A stretch of 34,555 nucleotides of DNA from Gammaproteobacteria bacterium (GTDB taxonomy: Bacteria; Pseudomonadota; Gammaproteobacteria; Pseudomonadales; Azotimanducaceae): the NCBI GenBank assembly GCA_026709365.1, contig JAPOTD010000003.1:12651-47205 (forward strand), read 5' to 3'. The notes under the pieces are model-generated. The model was not told the origin of the DNA and did no database searches. It saw nothing but the letters and a program-made list of their open reading frames with translations. Position numbers and translations under genes: made by a program. Below are positions 14,195 to 22,702 of this stretch, piece by piece; within the stretch, counting starts at the first letter, position 1, and every line of letters begins with the position of its first letter.

Positions 14195-14252
14195 GGCGCG
14201 ATGGCGGGCCATGCACGGCGGCTGCGGCGCAGGCTCCTAGCGGATTGGTCGG

Positions 14253-15071
14253 TCAGATGCGCATCCGGCCGACCGTGCAACCCACGGCGAAGATCGGAAT
14301 GGGCGCGTAGTAGCGGATTTCGCCGGTGGCGCCCTCGGCCGCGCCGGCCACGGCGATGAGGGTTCGGATCTCGAAGCCGCCCTGCCCCCCGTCCCGCCAG
14401 GTCTCCTCGTCCGAGTAGGCGGTCAGCGCAGCCCGGTCGTTGGCCGCCCAGCGGCTCAGGAACTCCCGGTCCCATGACTCGTTGATCTTCCCGGAGTCCG
14501 GGGTTGCCGGCCAGTGGGAAATCCCGCCGGTGCCGACCAGGGCAATGCGCTCCTCGACCGCGTCACAGGCTTCGCGCAACGCGCGCCCGAACTCGTAGGC
14601 TCGGGCCGGCGGCGTCAGGGGCGGCCCCTGGCAGTTGATGTTGGCGGGGATCACTGGCAGGTCGTAGGCCGGCGTCAGGAAGTGCAGGGGCACCATGATG
14701 CCGTGGTCGAACTTCCATTCCTGGGCGTAGGCGAGGTCGATGCGCGCCATCATGCGGCCGATGAGGCGCTTGGCGAGCGATGCCGCCCCGGGCACGCGCT
14801 GCGGCTCTATGCCCAGCCATTGCGGATCCTCGATCGGCCCGTCGTAGTAGTCGGCCATGCCCATGCAGTAGGCCGGCATGTTGTCCATGAAGAAATTGGC
14901 GAAATGCTCGGCGGCCACCACCAACAGTGCATCCGGACGCTCGGCCCGGATCTCGTCGCCCATGTCCCGGAGGTGCTGGCAGAAGGGATCGCGCAGCGCC
15001 GGATCAGCCCGCTCGGCGCGGCCGGTGATGCCCGGGGCATGGCTGCAGATTCCCGCGTAAACCAGTGGCAT
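14253..15071 (-). CDS. Class III extradiol ring-cleavage dioxygenase, catalytic (LigB-like) subunit
   Basis: 272 residues of the LigB superfamily, Fe(II) enzymes that open catechols next to the diol. Visible: ICSHAPGI (His11, first iron ligand), VVAAEHFANFFMDNMPAYCM (His56, second ligand), EWKFDHGIMVPLHFL, IALVGTGGISHWP (the GGxSH acid-base histidine) and GGFEIRTLIAVAGA (likely the Glu ligand). It resembles MhpB and protocatechuate 4,5-dioxygenase LigB more than HpaD. A LigA-like subunit gene lies 106 bp upstream on the same strand, so a LigAB-type heteromer is likely. Last gene of the minus-strand run that starts at the TonB receptor. Substrate probably homoprotocatechuate or a related catechol, by context. 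Confidence 0.85.
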   Translation of the reverse strand: MPLVYAGICSHAPGITGRAERADPALRDPFCQHLRDMGDEIRAERPDALLVVAAEHFANFFMDNMPAYCMGMADYYDGPIEDPQWLGIEPQRVPGAASLAKRLIGRMMARIDLAYAQEWKFDHGIMVPLHFLTPAYDLPVIPANINCQGPPLTPPARAYEFGRALREACDAVEERIALVGTGGISHWPATPDSGKINESWDREFLSRWAANDRAALTAYSDEETWRDGGQGGFEIRTLIAVAGAAEGATGEIRYYAPIPIFAVGCTVGRMRI

Positions 15072-15177
15072 ATGAGTCGCCTAGTCCCGCTCGATCAACG
15101 ATGCGCGGGAAGAGGACGGCAAAGAGCCACGATCCGGCAACGCGGTGGCCCGATCAGGGCATGCCGGCGACGGGGGA

Positions 15178-15492
15178 TCACACCGCTCCCCTGCCGTCGG
15201 TGGTGAGGTACAGGCCCGCGCGCACCGGTCCGTGCAGCTTCAGGCCGTCGCGCATGGCCTGAATGTAGCGGTCCCACTCGAAGCCCCGAAGCGCGGCGTA
15301 GTGCATCAGGATTTGGCCGTTGACGCCCATGACGTAGAGCAGGCCGATGTCCGGGGCGCGCAATGCCGCCTTTTCCTCCTCGGTGAGGTCGAAGTCGTCC
15401 AGGAGCCCCTCGAAGTTCTCATCGAAGCGCGCCCGCGCATGCGGATCCCGGTTCAGCTGGTAGAGCAGCTTCTGAACGTAGTAGAGGCTCAT
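15178..15492 (-). CDS. LigA-like small subunit of extradiol dioxygenase
   Basis: 104 residues matching the helical LigA domain (PF07746) that caps the active site of protocatechuate 4,5-dioxygenase LigAB and is needed for activity in that family. Diagnostic stretches are VQKLLYQLNRDPHARARFDE, DFDLTEEEKAALRAPDIGLL, YVMGVNGQILMHYAAL and WDRYIQAMRDGL. The ATG at 15492 overlaps the stop of the HpaE-type gene in an ATGA arrangement, so the two are translationally coupled; an upstream in-frame start at 15534 inside that gene is less likely. The coupling ties ring cleavage to oxidation of the resulting semialdehyde. Confidence 0.87.
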   Translation of the reverse strand: MSLYYVQKLLYQLNRDPHARARFDENFEGLLDDFDLTEEEKAALRAPDIGLLYVMGVNGQILMHYAALRGFEWDRYIQAMRDGLKLHGPVRAGLYLTTDGRGAV

Positions 15493-17012
15493 TTGCCGAG
15501 GCTCGGAACCTGGTGCGTGTCGTAGGCGATGCACACGTTCTTGGTTTCCATATAGAAGTCGAAGCTGTAGTCGCCGCCGTCACGGCCGATGCCGCTCGCC
15601 TTCATGCCGCCAAACGGCGTCGGCAGGTGACGGTTGTTCTCCGAATTAACCCAGATCATGCCGGCTTCCAAGTCGCGCCCCAAGCGGTGGGCGCGGCCCA
15701 AGTCTGCGGTCCAGGCGTAGGCGGCAAGGCCGTAGGCCACGTCATTGGCGATTGCCACCGCCTCCCCCTCGTCACGGAAGGGAATGGCCGTCAGCACCGG
15801 CCCGAAAATCTCCTCCCGCGCAACGCGCATGCCGCCGTTGGCGCCGGTGAGCAGCGTCGGCAGAACGTAGTTGCCGCCTGCGGGATCGCTCGCCCGACCG
15901 CCGCCTGCAGCCACGGTGGCGCCCTCCTCACGGGCGATGTCGAAATAGCCCAGCACCTTGTCCAAGTGCCGGGGATGAATGAGCGGCCCGACCTCGGTAT
16001 TTGGATCAAGCGGGTGGCCCACCTTGATGCGACCCGCTCGCTCCGCCACCAGGGCGGTGAACGCATCGTAAATCGACCCCTGCACCAATAGGCGGCTCGA
16101 GGACGTGCATCGTTCGCCGTTCAGGCTGTAGATCATGAAGGTCACCGCGTCGAGCGCCCGGTCGAGGTCGGCATCGTCGAAGACCATCACCGGGTTCTTG
16201 CCGCCCAACTCGAAATGCACCCGCTTCAGCGTCATGGCGCCCTGCTGCATGATCAGGCTGCCGGTGCGGGATTCGCCGACAAAGGCGACCGCCTTGATGT
16301 CCGGGTGCTCAGTCAACGCCTTGCCAGCGATCTCGCCAATGCCCTGCACCGAGTTGAAAACCCCGTCCGGCAAGCCCGCCTCGTGGCAGATCTCCACCAG
16401 CAGCCGCGCTGACAGCGGGCTCCACTCGGCTGGCTTGTGGACCACCGTGCAGCCGGCGGCAAGGGCGGGCGCAATCTTCCAGGTTGACAACATGAACGGC
16501 GTGTTCCAAGGCGTGATGACCCCCACCGGCCCAATGGGTTGGCGCAGCGTGTAGTTCAGGTGATCCGCGGCGGGCAGCGAGGCGCCGTTGGCGGCCTCGG
16601 GGGCTTTGTCGGCGAAATACCGGAAGTTCTCCGCGCCGCGAATGGCCGCCTTGCTCATAAAGCGCAGCGGCTGGCCGGTATCGAAGGATTCGACCAAGGC
16701 GATCTCTTCAGCCCGCGCCTCGATGGCGTCGGCTATGCCATGCAGCAGCTCACGCCGCCGCGGCCCCGATACGGCGCGCCAGCCGCGAAAGGCATCGCGC
16801 GCCGCGCAAGCTGCGCGATCGATGTCCTGGGCGTCGCCGGCGGCCACAAGGTTGAAGCGAGCGTTATCGATCGGCGTCGCGTTTTCAAACGTGGCCCCGG
16901 AAAGGCCACCGAAATCAGCGCCATTGATGAAATGCCCGAGCGTGCCGCCGTGGAATCGCTCCAAGTGCCTCCATGCCTTGGCTAGGAGGTCAGTTGCGGC
17001 TGCGCCGGTCAT
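15489..17012 (-). CDS. hpaE: 5-carboxymethyl-2-hydroxymuconate semialdehyde dehydrogenase-like (HpaE family)
   Basis: 507 residues of the NAD(P)-dependent aldehyde dehydrogenase superfamily. HpaE oxidises the semialdehyde formed by extradiol cleavage of homoprotocatechuate. Catalytic residues are visible: Asn170 (TPWNTPF), Lys193 (VVHKPAEWSPLSA), Glu268 (FELGGKNP) and Cys302 (LNGERCTSSSR). The similarity to E. coli HpaE extends to family-specific stretches: HLNYTLRQPIGPVGVITPWN, LNGERCTSSSRLLVQ, and the end GGDYSFDFYMETKNVCIAYD followed by HQVP. The ATG at 17012 is favoured over the frame opening at 17075. The stop overlaps the ligA-like start by ATGA. It follows the AraC gene by 126 bp. Confidence 0.88.
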   Translation of the reverse strand: MTGAAATDLLAKAWRHLERFHGGTLGHFINGADFGGLSGATFENATPIDNARFNLVAAGDAQDIDRAACAARDAFRGWRAVSGPRRRELLHGIADAIEARAEEIALVESFDTGQPLRFMSKAAIRGAENFRYFADKAPEAANGASLPAADHLNYTLRQPIGPVGVITPWNTPFMLSTWKIAPALAAGCTVVHKPAEWSPLSARLLVEICHEAGLPDGVFNSVQGIGEIAGKALTEHPDIKAVAFVGESRTGSLIMQQGAMTLKRVHFELGGKNPVMVFDDADLDRALDAVTFMIYSLNGERCTSSSRLLVQGSIYDAFTALVAERAGRIKVGHPLDPNTEVGPLIHPRHLDKVLGYFDIAREEGATVAAGGGRASDPAGGNYVLPTLLTGANGGMRVAREEIFGPVLTAIPFRDEGEAVAIANDVAYGLAAYAWTADLGRAHRLGRDLEAGMIWVNSENNRHLPTPFGGMKASGIGRDGGDYSFDFYMETKNVCIAYDTHQVPSLGK

Positions 17013-17138
17013 TGAACCGCCGGTCTTGGCCGGTTTAATCCAAATAGCGTAGGCATGGTTGCAGTCACTCCACAATCAATTCGATCTTCGTCGAAGCCTT
17101 CGCCTACGTCAATTTCTCAGAATTCCACCGCAGCCATG

Positions 17139-18098
17139 CTAGCGAAGATCGCTCGGACAGGCGCCATAGCGCTTTTTGAAGGCGCTGGAAAAATGTGCTG
17201 CGCTTGTAAATCCAGTGCTCATTGCGATTCGACCGATGCTTTGACTTGCGAACGCGCTATCGTTCAGCAACTGGCGGGTGCGCTCAAGACGCTTGTTCAA
17301 AATCATCGCATGCACTGTCTCAGTCTCGTCATCAAACAGCTTGTGCAGGTAGCGGACCGAGATGTGCAGCGCATCCGCAATCTGTTGGTTGGACAGATTC
17401 GGGTCATACAAGTTGCTTTCGATATATTGGCGGACGTGTCGCTTGCGCGATTCACGCACGACCCTGTGGTCGCCCACCTGGCTGAGCATGACCGAGGAGC
17501 TGAAGGCCATGGCAATCATGTTCACCAGGTTTTCCGACAGCTCGTCAGGCGCGGCGCGCATTTCATTCATTTCCCTCGCCAGCGAAAAGATGAAGTCCGA
17601 GAGCACCGCGCCGATGCCGGAATGCCCGGATATGGGGATGGCGGTGTATTTCTCAGGATTCATGAGGTGCCGCGACAGCACGTTTTTCGGCATCTGGATC
17701 ACCAGCTGGCGGAAACGCTGCTCAAACGTCAGCGAATACGGCTGGGTGCTGTCATAGAGCGCGAACGTGCCTGGCGTCAGCAACGCTTCGCGGCCGTTCT
17801 GCCGGACCAGGCCGTTCCGCTCAAGCTGGAAGCTGATCAGAAAGTCGGCCTCCGAATACTTGGCGATTTGACGCCTTGACCGCTCAACATGGTGCGGATC
17901 GGCCAGAACCTCCGTGAATCGCAGTTCGCCAATGGCGTTTCCGCCGCACAGCCGACCTTGGAAGTCCTTGGGCAACCGGTCACAATCGAGCCTGACAAAC
18001 TCGTCACAGATAATGTCCCGCCAATACTCCCGGCGGTTGCGTTCCTGAAAGTCACTGGTGTCTTTTCTGTAGCCGCCAGTGAGAAGATGCGCCGTCAC
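17139..18098 (-). CDS. AraC-family transcriptional regulator (OxdR-like position)
   Basis: 319 residues from a GTG two bases after the aldoxime dehydratase stop (TGA-aa-GTG); an earlier start at 18167 would overlap that gene by 67 bases. Residues about 15-190 form an AraC_binding_2-type sensor domain (NRREYWRDIICDEFVRLDCD, LLTPGTFALYDSTQPYSLTF, RQLVIQMPKNVLSRHL). The last 100 hold two helix-turn-helix motifs: NLSNQQIADALHISVRYLHK and IGRIAMSTGFTSAAHFSSAF followed by KKRYGACP. Local AraC regulators of aldoxime-nitrile genes (OxdR in Pseudomonas) are known, which fits the tight linkage. It would be expected to activate the receptor-nitrilase-dehydratase operon when the aldoxime or a product is present. 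Confidence 0.88.
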   Translation of the reverse strand: MTAHLLTGGYRKDTSDFQERNRREYWRDIICDEFVRLDCDRLPKDFQGRLCGGNAIGELRFTEVLADPHHVERSRRQIAKYSEADFLISFQLERNGLVRQNGREALLTPGTFALYDSTQPYSLTFEQRFRQLVIQMPKNVLSRHLMNPEKYTAIPISGHSGIGAVLSDFIFSLAREMNEMRAAPDELSENLVNMIAMAFSSSVMLSQVGDHRVVRESRKRHVRQYIESNLYDPNLSNQQIADALHISVRYLHKLFDDETETVHAMILNKRLERTRQLLNDSAFASQSIGRIAMSTGFTSAAHFSSAFKKRYGACPSDLR

Positions 18099-18100
18099 TT

Positions 18101-19102
18101 TCAGTTCGCTCGCCTGTAGCCCAAAAGGCCGGTCTGCGAATGACAGCCGATGTACTCGAACTCGCATCCATGATCCGGCAATGCCGTCACGTCGTGCCAG
18201 AGACGGAGCCGCAGGCCATCACCATAGGCGTCAACCATGTCCATGAAGCCGTCGAATATCGCCTGATGCGTGGGGTGGCTTTTCGCCCACTCCTCAAAGG
18301 CATGCACATCAGTGGCGTACCCCAGCCCGAACGACTGCTCCATCGCTTCCCATGACCAATCGCTCCGGTCAACGAACCGCAATGAATAGCATCCGGCTTC
18401 CCGCGGGTTGTCACGAAGATAGCGCATTCCGTCCAAGAGCACGGGATGCAGTTTGTCCAGATACCACTTTTTCTGTTCCGGCGTGCAATCGCTCCAGTCC
18501 TGCCCTGATCGAATCACGCACATCCTCTCCGGCGGCGTAACGACAATTCGCCGTCCGCCGTCACTGATGCGGGCGGGGAGCCGGGCATCGACGGTGGCGC
18601 CATTGCGCAAGTCGTCATCGTCCGAAAGGGGAATCCGGTCCCGCATGCTGCCCGGATAGCCGTGCTCAAGGATCGGGCCTTCCATCCCATCCGCGCAAAC
18701 GCCAACGCCGTGCGGGCACTGCGTCGAGTGCAGGGTCTCGAAGCGCTCAAACGGCATGGTGATCACTTCGCGCCAATAGCCGACGCCGTCGCTCAGCCGT
18801 TCGGGGTCGGCCCACCATCGGGCGTTGGCCTCAAGCGACCACCATTCATCGTACTGCGACTTTCGCCAATAGGCGATGTAGAGGTGGTTCCGCACGCCCG
18901 AACCGTCGATGAAGCTGCCTCGCTCCACCGCCAACGGGTGGGAGCCTGCCAGCGCCGGTGCCGCCCAAGCGTCGAGCGGGCCCGGGCTTGACGCTTGAAC
19001 GCCGTAGCAGCCGGCGATCAGCGGGTCGGCTTGGTTGCGCCAGAATGACTGCCATGCGGGTGCGGGAGGTTGCCAACTGTCGGGCATGTTGTTGCGGGGC
19101 AT
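18101..19102 (-). CDS. Aldoxime dehydratase (heme-dependent, Oxd family)
   Basis: 333 residues, slightly shorter than the about 350 of OxdA and OxdB. Aldoxime dehydratases use ferrous heme b to remove water from R-CH=NOH and give nitriles. Family marks: FGxxR-type start is replaced by HLYIAYWRKSQYDEWW, then REVITMPFERFETLHST, EHGYPGSMRDRIPLSDDDDL (the active-site serine, Ser152), RRIVVTPPERMCVIRSGQDW, YLRDNPREAGCYSLRFVD, SHPTHQAIFDGF, LRLRLWHDVTAL (His303, likely proximal heme ligand) and YIGCHSQTGLLGY (His321, likely the distal catalytic histidine). It sits 27 bp after the nitrilase gene and overlaps closely with the AraC gene, the classic aldoxime-nitrile gene order. Phenylacetaldoxime-type substrates are the common ones. 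Confidence 0.92.
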   Translation of the reverse strand: MPRNNMPDSWQPPAPAWQSFWRNQADPLIAGCYGVQASSPGPLDAWAAPALAGSHPLAVERGSFIDGSGVRNHLYIAYWRKSQYDEWWSLEANARWWADPERLSDGVGYWREVITMPFERFETLHSTQCPHGVGVCADGMEGPILEHGYPGSMRDRIPLSDDDDLRNGATVDARLPARISDGGRRIVVTPPERMCVIRSGQDWSDCTPEQKKWYLDKLHPVLLDGMRYLRDNPREAGCYSLRFVDRSDWSWEAMEQSFGLGYATDVHAFEEWAKSHPTHQAIFDGFMDMVDAYGDGLRLRLWHDVTALPDHGCEFEYIGCHSQTGLLGYRRAN

Positions 19103-19129
19103 CGGGCTAATCTCGCTTAACGTACACCA

Positions 19130-20173
19130 TCATGCCGCGGGGGCATCGGCTGGGTTCGTGCGCGCCGGTCCCTCGCCGGCATCGATGAATTCCGTTGCTT
19201 CCGGGGAAAACTCCTCGACGCACGGCTGCGGCGAGCGGTTCAACAGCAATCGCGCGACGTCCGGCCTGGAATAATGGCCGACCGGGTCCGCGAAGGACTT
19301 GGCCACCGCAATGGCTCCGAGATCGATTTCAGCGAACAGCACGCCCTCCTGGTGCTCCGGCAGCGGGTCGCACATTGGGCTGCCGTCCGGTGCGTAAATT
19401 TGGGCAAATCCACCGCCCACCTTGATGAGCGAGGCTTGCTGCTCCGTCTCAACGAGAAGTTCATGCATGTCCGGGGAAATCACTCCGCACGGGGCGAGGA
19501 CGAAGCACTGGCCCTCAAGGGCGTACACCTGCGATGCGGCACTGTTGGCCTGCGGGCCAAGCGAGTACGCTTGGGGATAGCAGCTGAACGAGGGCCAAGC
19601 GGCAACATGCACCTGTTCGTGCAGGCTGTACATGGCATATTTGGTCAGCGGCTGCAGATGCTCCCAGCAGCACAATTGGCCGACATTGCCGAGACGGGTT
19701 TCCACAACCTGAAGATGGCTGCCATCGCCCTCGCCGAACACCGTTCGCTCGACGTGCGTGGGCTTCAGTTTGCGGCGCGCCTGAAGCAGCTCACCCGCCT
19801 GGCCAAACAGGAACTGCGCGATGTACAGCGAGCCGTGATCGCGTTCGCTGGCGCCAACCGAGACGTGAATGCCGTAGTCACGGGCCAAGCCGCTCAACCG
19901 ACGAAAGGCGTCGCCATCCGCCGACAGGCTGTTTTCGTGATACCGTTGGAAGTATCTGAGGTTGTCGGCGACGGGGGAGAGCCATATCCACCACGGGTAC
20001 CCCGGAAACCAGCACTCTGGGAATGCCACTAACTGCGCCCCTTCCGAGGCCGCTTCTTGGATCAACCGCCCGGCTTTGGCCACGCAGCCGTCAAGATCCA
20101 TGAATTCAGGAGCCGCCTGCACAACCGCGACCTTGCGCTTGCCGTTGTTCCTGTTGCTTGAATTCATGCTCAT
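19130..20173 (-). CDS. Nitrilase
   Basis: 347 residues, the length of true nitrilases, which hydrolyse R-CN to R-COOH and ammonia in one step through a thiol intermediate. The catalytic triad is clear: Glu53 (FPECWFPGYPWWIW), Lys135 (RRKLKPTHVERTVFGEGDGS) and Cys169 (GQLCCWEHLQPL). Spacing of 82 and 34 residues equals that of characterised nitrilases. The FPGYPxWIW and KPTHxERTVFGEGDGS stretches separate it from amidases and carbamoylases of the same superfamily. It starts 26 bp after the TonB receptor stop and is followed 27 bp later by the aldoxime dehydratase, whose nitrile product it would consume. Arylacetonitriles are the probable substrates, by context. Confidence 0.93.
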   Translation of the reverse strand: MSMNSSNRNNGKRKVAVVQAAPEFMDLDGCVAKAGRLIQEAASEGAQLVAFPECWFPGYPWWIWLSPVADNLRYFQRYHENSLSADGDAFRRLSGLARDYGIHVSVGASERDHGSLYIAQFLFGQAGELLQARRKLKPTHVERTVFGEGDGSHLQVVETRLGNVGQLCCWEHLQPLTKYAMYSLHEQVHVAAWPSFSCYPQAYSLGPQANSAASQVYALEGQCFVLAPCGVISPDMHELLVETEQQASLIKVGGGFAQIYAPDGSPMCDPLPEHQEGVLFAEIDLGAIAVAKSFADPVGHYSRPDVARLLLNRSPQPCVEEFSPEATEFIDAGEGPARTNPADAPAA

Positions 20174-20199
20174 GTCACCCCAGACCGTCGTTCAGCATA

Positions 20200-22584
20200 C
20201 TAGAACCTGTAGCGAATGGTGACGCCGTATTCCCTGGGCCGATTGTAGTTTGCCTCATGGAATCCCAAGCCGTAGTTGGAGTCTCCGCTCTCGATGTAGC
20301 GCTCATCGGTGAGGTTCTCCGCAAAAGCGACAACATCCATTGACTCGCCGATCGAGTAGCGCACGGACGCATTGAGCCTGCCATACGCCTTCTGAAACAG
20401 GAACGGCGAGTTCTGCGAGTCGTTGAAGACATCGTCGGTGCGGGCGTAATCCAGCCGCAGCGCCAGTTCGTTGTCGTTCAGCCAAGCGCTGTATTCGACA
20501 CCGGCGTAAATTGAGTGTTTCGGCGAGTTCACCAACTTCGCTGACTCATCAATGGTCAGCGACAAACCGGCAATGGGATTGATCTCATCGTAGTCGGCAT
20601 CCAGATATCCGTAGCCGAGGTCCACCCTCAGGTTGGCGGTCAGCAACGCCGTCAGCTCGATCTCCAGCCCGCCGATGTCCACTGACCCCGAATTCGCCGT
20701 AACCGGACCGCCCAAGCTGTCGAAGAAGGTCACCTGCACGTCCTGGTAATCGGCCAGGAAGGCGGCGGCGTTCAAACGCACCCGGTCATCCAGACCCTGC
20801 CACTTCACGCCCACTTCATGGGAGTCGAGCAGTTCCGGCTCGAACGTTCGCGGCTGCGGCACCGCATCGACGTAGCGAAGCACGAACCCGCCGCTCTTGA
20901 AGCCTTGGGAAAAATGGTAGTAAAGCAGAGTGCCGTCGGGCAGGTTCGCATCCACGCCCACCTTGAACGTGGTCTCCTTGAAGCTGTCATTCGCAGCGCC
21001 GCTGCCATTTCCGACCAAGGGCAGCAGGCCCGGCATGAAGCTGCCGCCTTCCGTCACTGCCCCCGGAAAGAACGGCAGGGGATTGCCCTGCAGATCAGCC
21101 GCGATGTACTGGCTGTACTCATACGCCTTGTCGTCCTCGGTGTGGCGAACGCCTCCCGTGAACGAGAACATGCCATCCTCAGCGGGTGACCAAGTCATTT
21201 GCAGATACGCCGCCCGGCTGTCGTTTTCCACATCGGCAAGGTTGTGTATGGCTGCGGGAAAGCCCACCGCCAAGTCCGGGGACGGCAGAAACACCCGCAC
21301 AAAGACGTTGTCAGTGCCCTCCTCGTCAAAGGCGTACAACCCCGCCACATAGTTCAGGCGCCCGCCGAGGGCGCTGCCCGTGAGTTGGAGTTCATGGGTG
21401 ACCTGTTCGTGGTCGTAATCCGGATTCAGCGTTTCGGTTATGGCGTGGGGTGAGTTGTCCGCATCGCGATGGAAGCTGCCTGTGGTTTCCCGATGCGCGA
21501 ATGTGTACTTGAGGTCGAAATAGTTGGCGCTGTAGCGGCCCGTAAACGAAATCCCGTCCAAATCGAGCCGGGTTCCTGACACACCCGTGGCGGAGGAGAT
21601 GTCGTCCTCCCCATCCGTGGCGTACTGCGCGAGATCCGCCAAGCCCGCCTCAATGTCCCCAAAAGTGGCCAGCGCATAGCCGAGGGTGCCGGCGCCCGGC
21701 GTGAAGCCGCGCAGGGTGGATCCGGCACTGCGCTCATCGATTTCGGTTCGGTCCAAGGTGAGCTGGAAGTCCAGCAGATCATTCGGCTCGAACAGCAAAA
21801 CGCCCCGAAACGCAAACTCATCGTCGTCGCCAAGCGCATCCCCGACCAGAACCCGATCCACAAATCCGTTGCGGTTCTTCTCGGACACGGCCAAGGCGGC
21901 GCGCAGGCGTTCGCTTATGGGAATGTCGAGCGAGGCCCGAATGTCCCGGCGGTCGAAGTTTCCCGCCGTGAGGGCGACTGATCCGCCCAGTTCGTCGCCG
22001 GGCTTGCGCGCCGTCACGTTGATTGCGCCGCCGATCGTGTTGCGCCCGAACAGCGTCCCTTGGGGGCCGCGCAGCACCTCGATCCGTTCGATGTCCAAGA
22101 CGTCGAGCACCCCGCCGACGGATCGGGACATGTAAACCCCGTCCACATAGATGCCGACCCCCGGATCGGTTGTCAGGCTGAAGTCCGAATTGCCGATGCC
22201 CCGGAGGAAAACGATGGCGCCCGACGACAGCCCGCTGATGGGCGACGTCGTATCGAAGACCATGTTGGGCGTAAAGTCGGCCACTTCGGATACATCCTCA
22301 ATGCCCCGGTCCTCAATGAGATTGGCGGTGAACGCGGTAACCGCCACTGGCGTCCGCTGCAGGTTCTCCTCCCGCCTTTGCGCGGTGACGATAACCTCTT
22401 CCATCAGGATGCTCCGGCCGGCCCGGTCCGGTTCGTCCGCCCGGACCCCCGCAAAACCGGCCAGCATCGCCATCGCCATCAGCAGGCGCCAGCCAGCGTT
22501 CGGCCTCGGCTTGGGCCTCCAAGCCAGCCCTGTTGAATGCTGAAGCCCTCGCGGTCTCCGCGCCGGTCTTTGGTTTCCGTCCAA
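20200..22584 (-). CDS. TonB-dependent outer membrane receptor
   Basis: 794 residues: signal-like segment (WRLLMAMAMLAGFAGVRA, cleavage near residue 49), TonB box MEEVIVTAQRR, plug domain (TPVAVTAFTANLIEDRGIED, VGIYVDGVYMSRS, IERIEVLRGPQGTLFGRNTI, GGAINV) and a 22-strand barrel ending in the phenylalanine of YGVTIRYRF. The start is a TTG with GGAGG 11 bases upstream; an ATG at 22479 would leave almost no basic region before the hydrophobic core. The IVTAQRR...GTLFGRN type is common in sphingomonads and marine gammaproteobacteria for carbohydrate or aromatic uptake, not only iron. As first gene of the operon it probably imports the cluster's substrate, perhaps a glycoside or bulky aldoxime precursor. 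Confidence 0.93.
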   Translation of the reverse strand: MDGNQRPARRPRGLQHSTGLAWRPKPRPNAGWRLLMAMAMLAGFAGVRADEPDRAGRSILMEEVIVTAQRREENLQRTPVAVTAFTANLIEDRGIEDVSEVADFTPNMVFDTTSPISGLSSGAIVFLRGIGNSDFSLTTDPGVGIYVDGVYMSRSVGGVLDVLDIERIEVLRGPQGTLFGRNTIGGAINVTARKPGDELGGSVALTAGNFDRRDIRASLDIPISERLRAALAVSEKNRNGFVDRVLVGDALGDDDEFAFRGVLLFEPNDLLDFQLTLDRTEIDERSAGSTLRGFTPGAGTLGYALATFGDIEAGLADLAQYATDGEDDISSATGVSGTRLDLDGISFTGRYSANYFDLKYTFAHRETTGSFHRDADNSPHAITETLNPDYDHEQVTHELQLTGSALGGRLNYVAGLYAFDEEGTDNVFVRVFLPSPDLAVGFPAAIHNLADVENDSRAAYLQMTWSPAEDGMFSFTGGVRHTEDDKAYEYSQYIAADLQGNPLPFFPGAVTEGGSFMPGLLPLVGNGSGAANDSFKETTFKVGVDANLPDGTLLYYHFSQGFKSGGFVLRYVDAVPQPRTFEPELLDSHEVGVKWQGLDDRVRLNAAAFLADYQDVQVTFFDSLGGPVTANSGSVDIGGLEIELTALLTANLRVDLGYGYLDADYDEINPIAGLSLTIDESAKLVNSPKHSIYAGVEYSAWLNDNELALRLDYARTDDVFNDSQNSPFLFQKAYGRLNASVRYSIGESMDVVAFAENLTDERYIESGDSNYGLGFHEANYNRPREYGVTIRYRF

Positions 22585-22702
22585 GCCAATGCCCTCCCAC
22601 CAGCTTCCGTTGCCATTGCGTTCTCATCGCAACCCAGCATGACCGAATCGTCCGGCCACAGTGACCAATCATCCCCCGCCCGCCGCTCGATGTCGTTACT
22701 GA

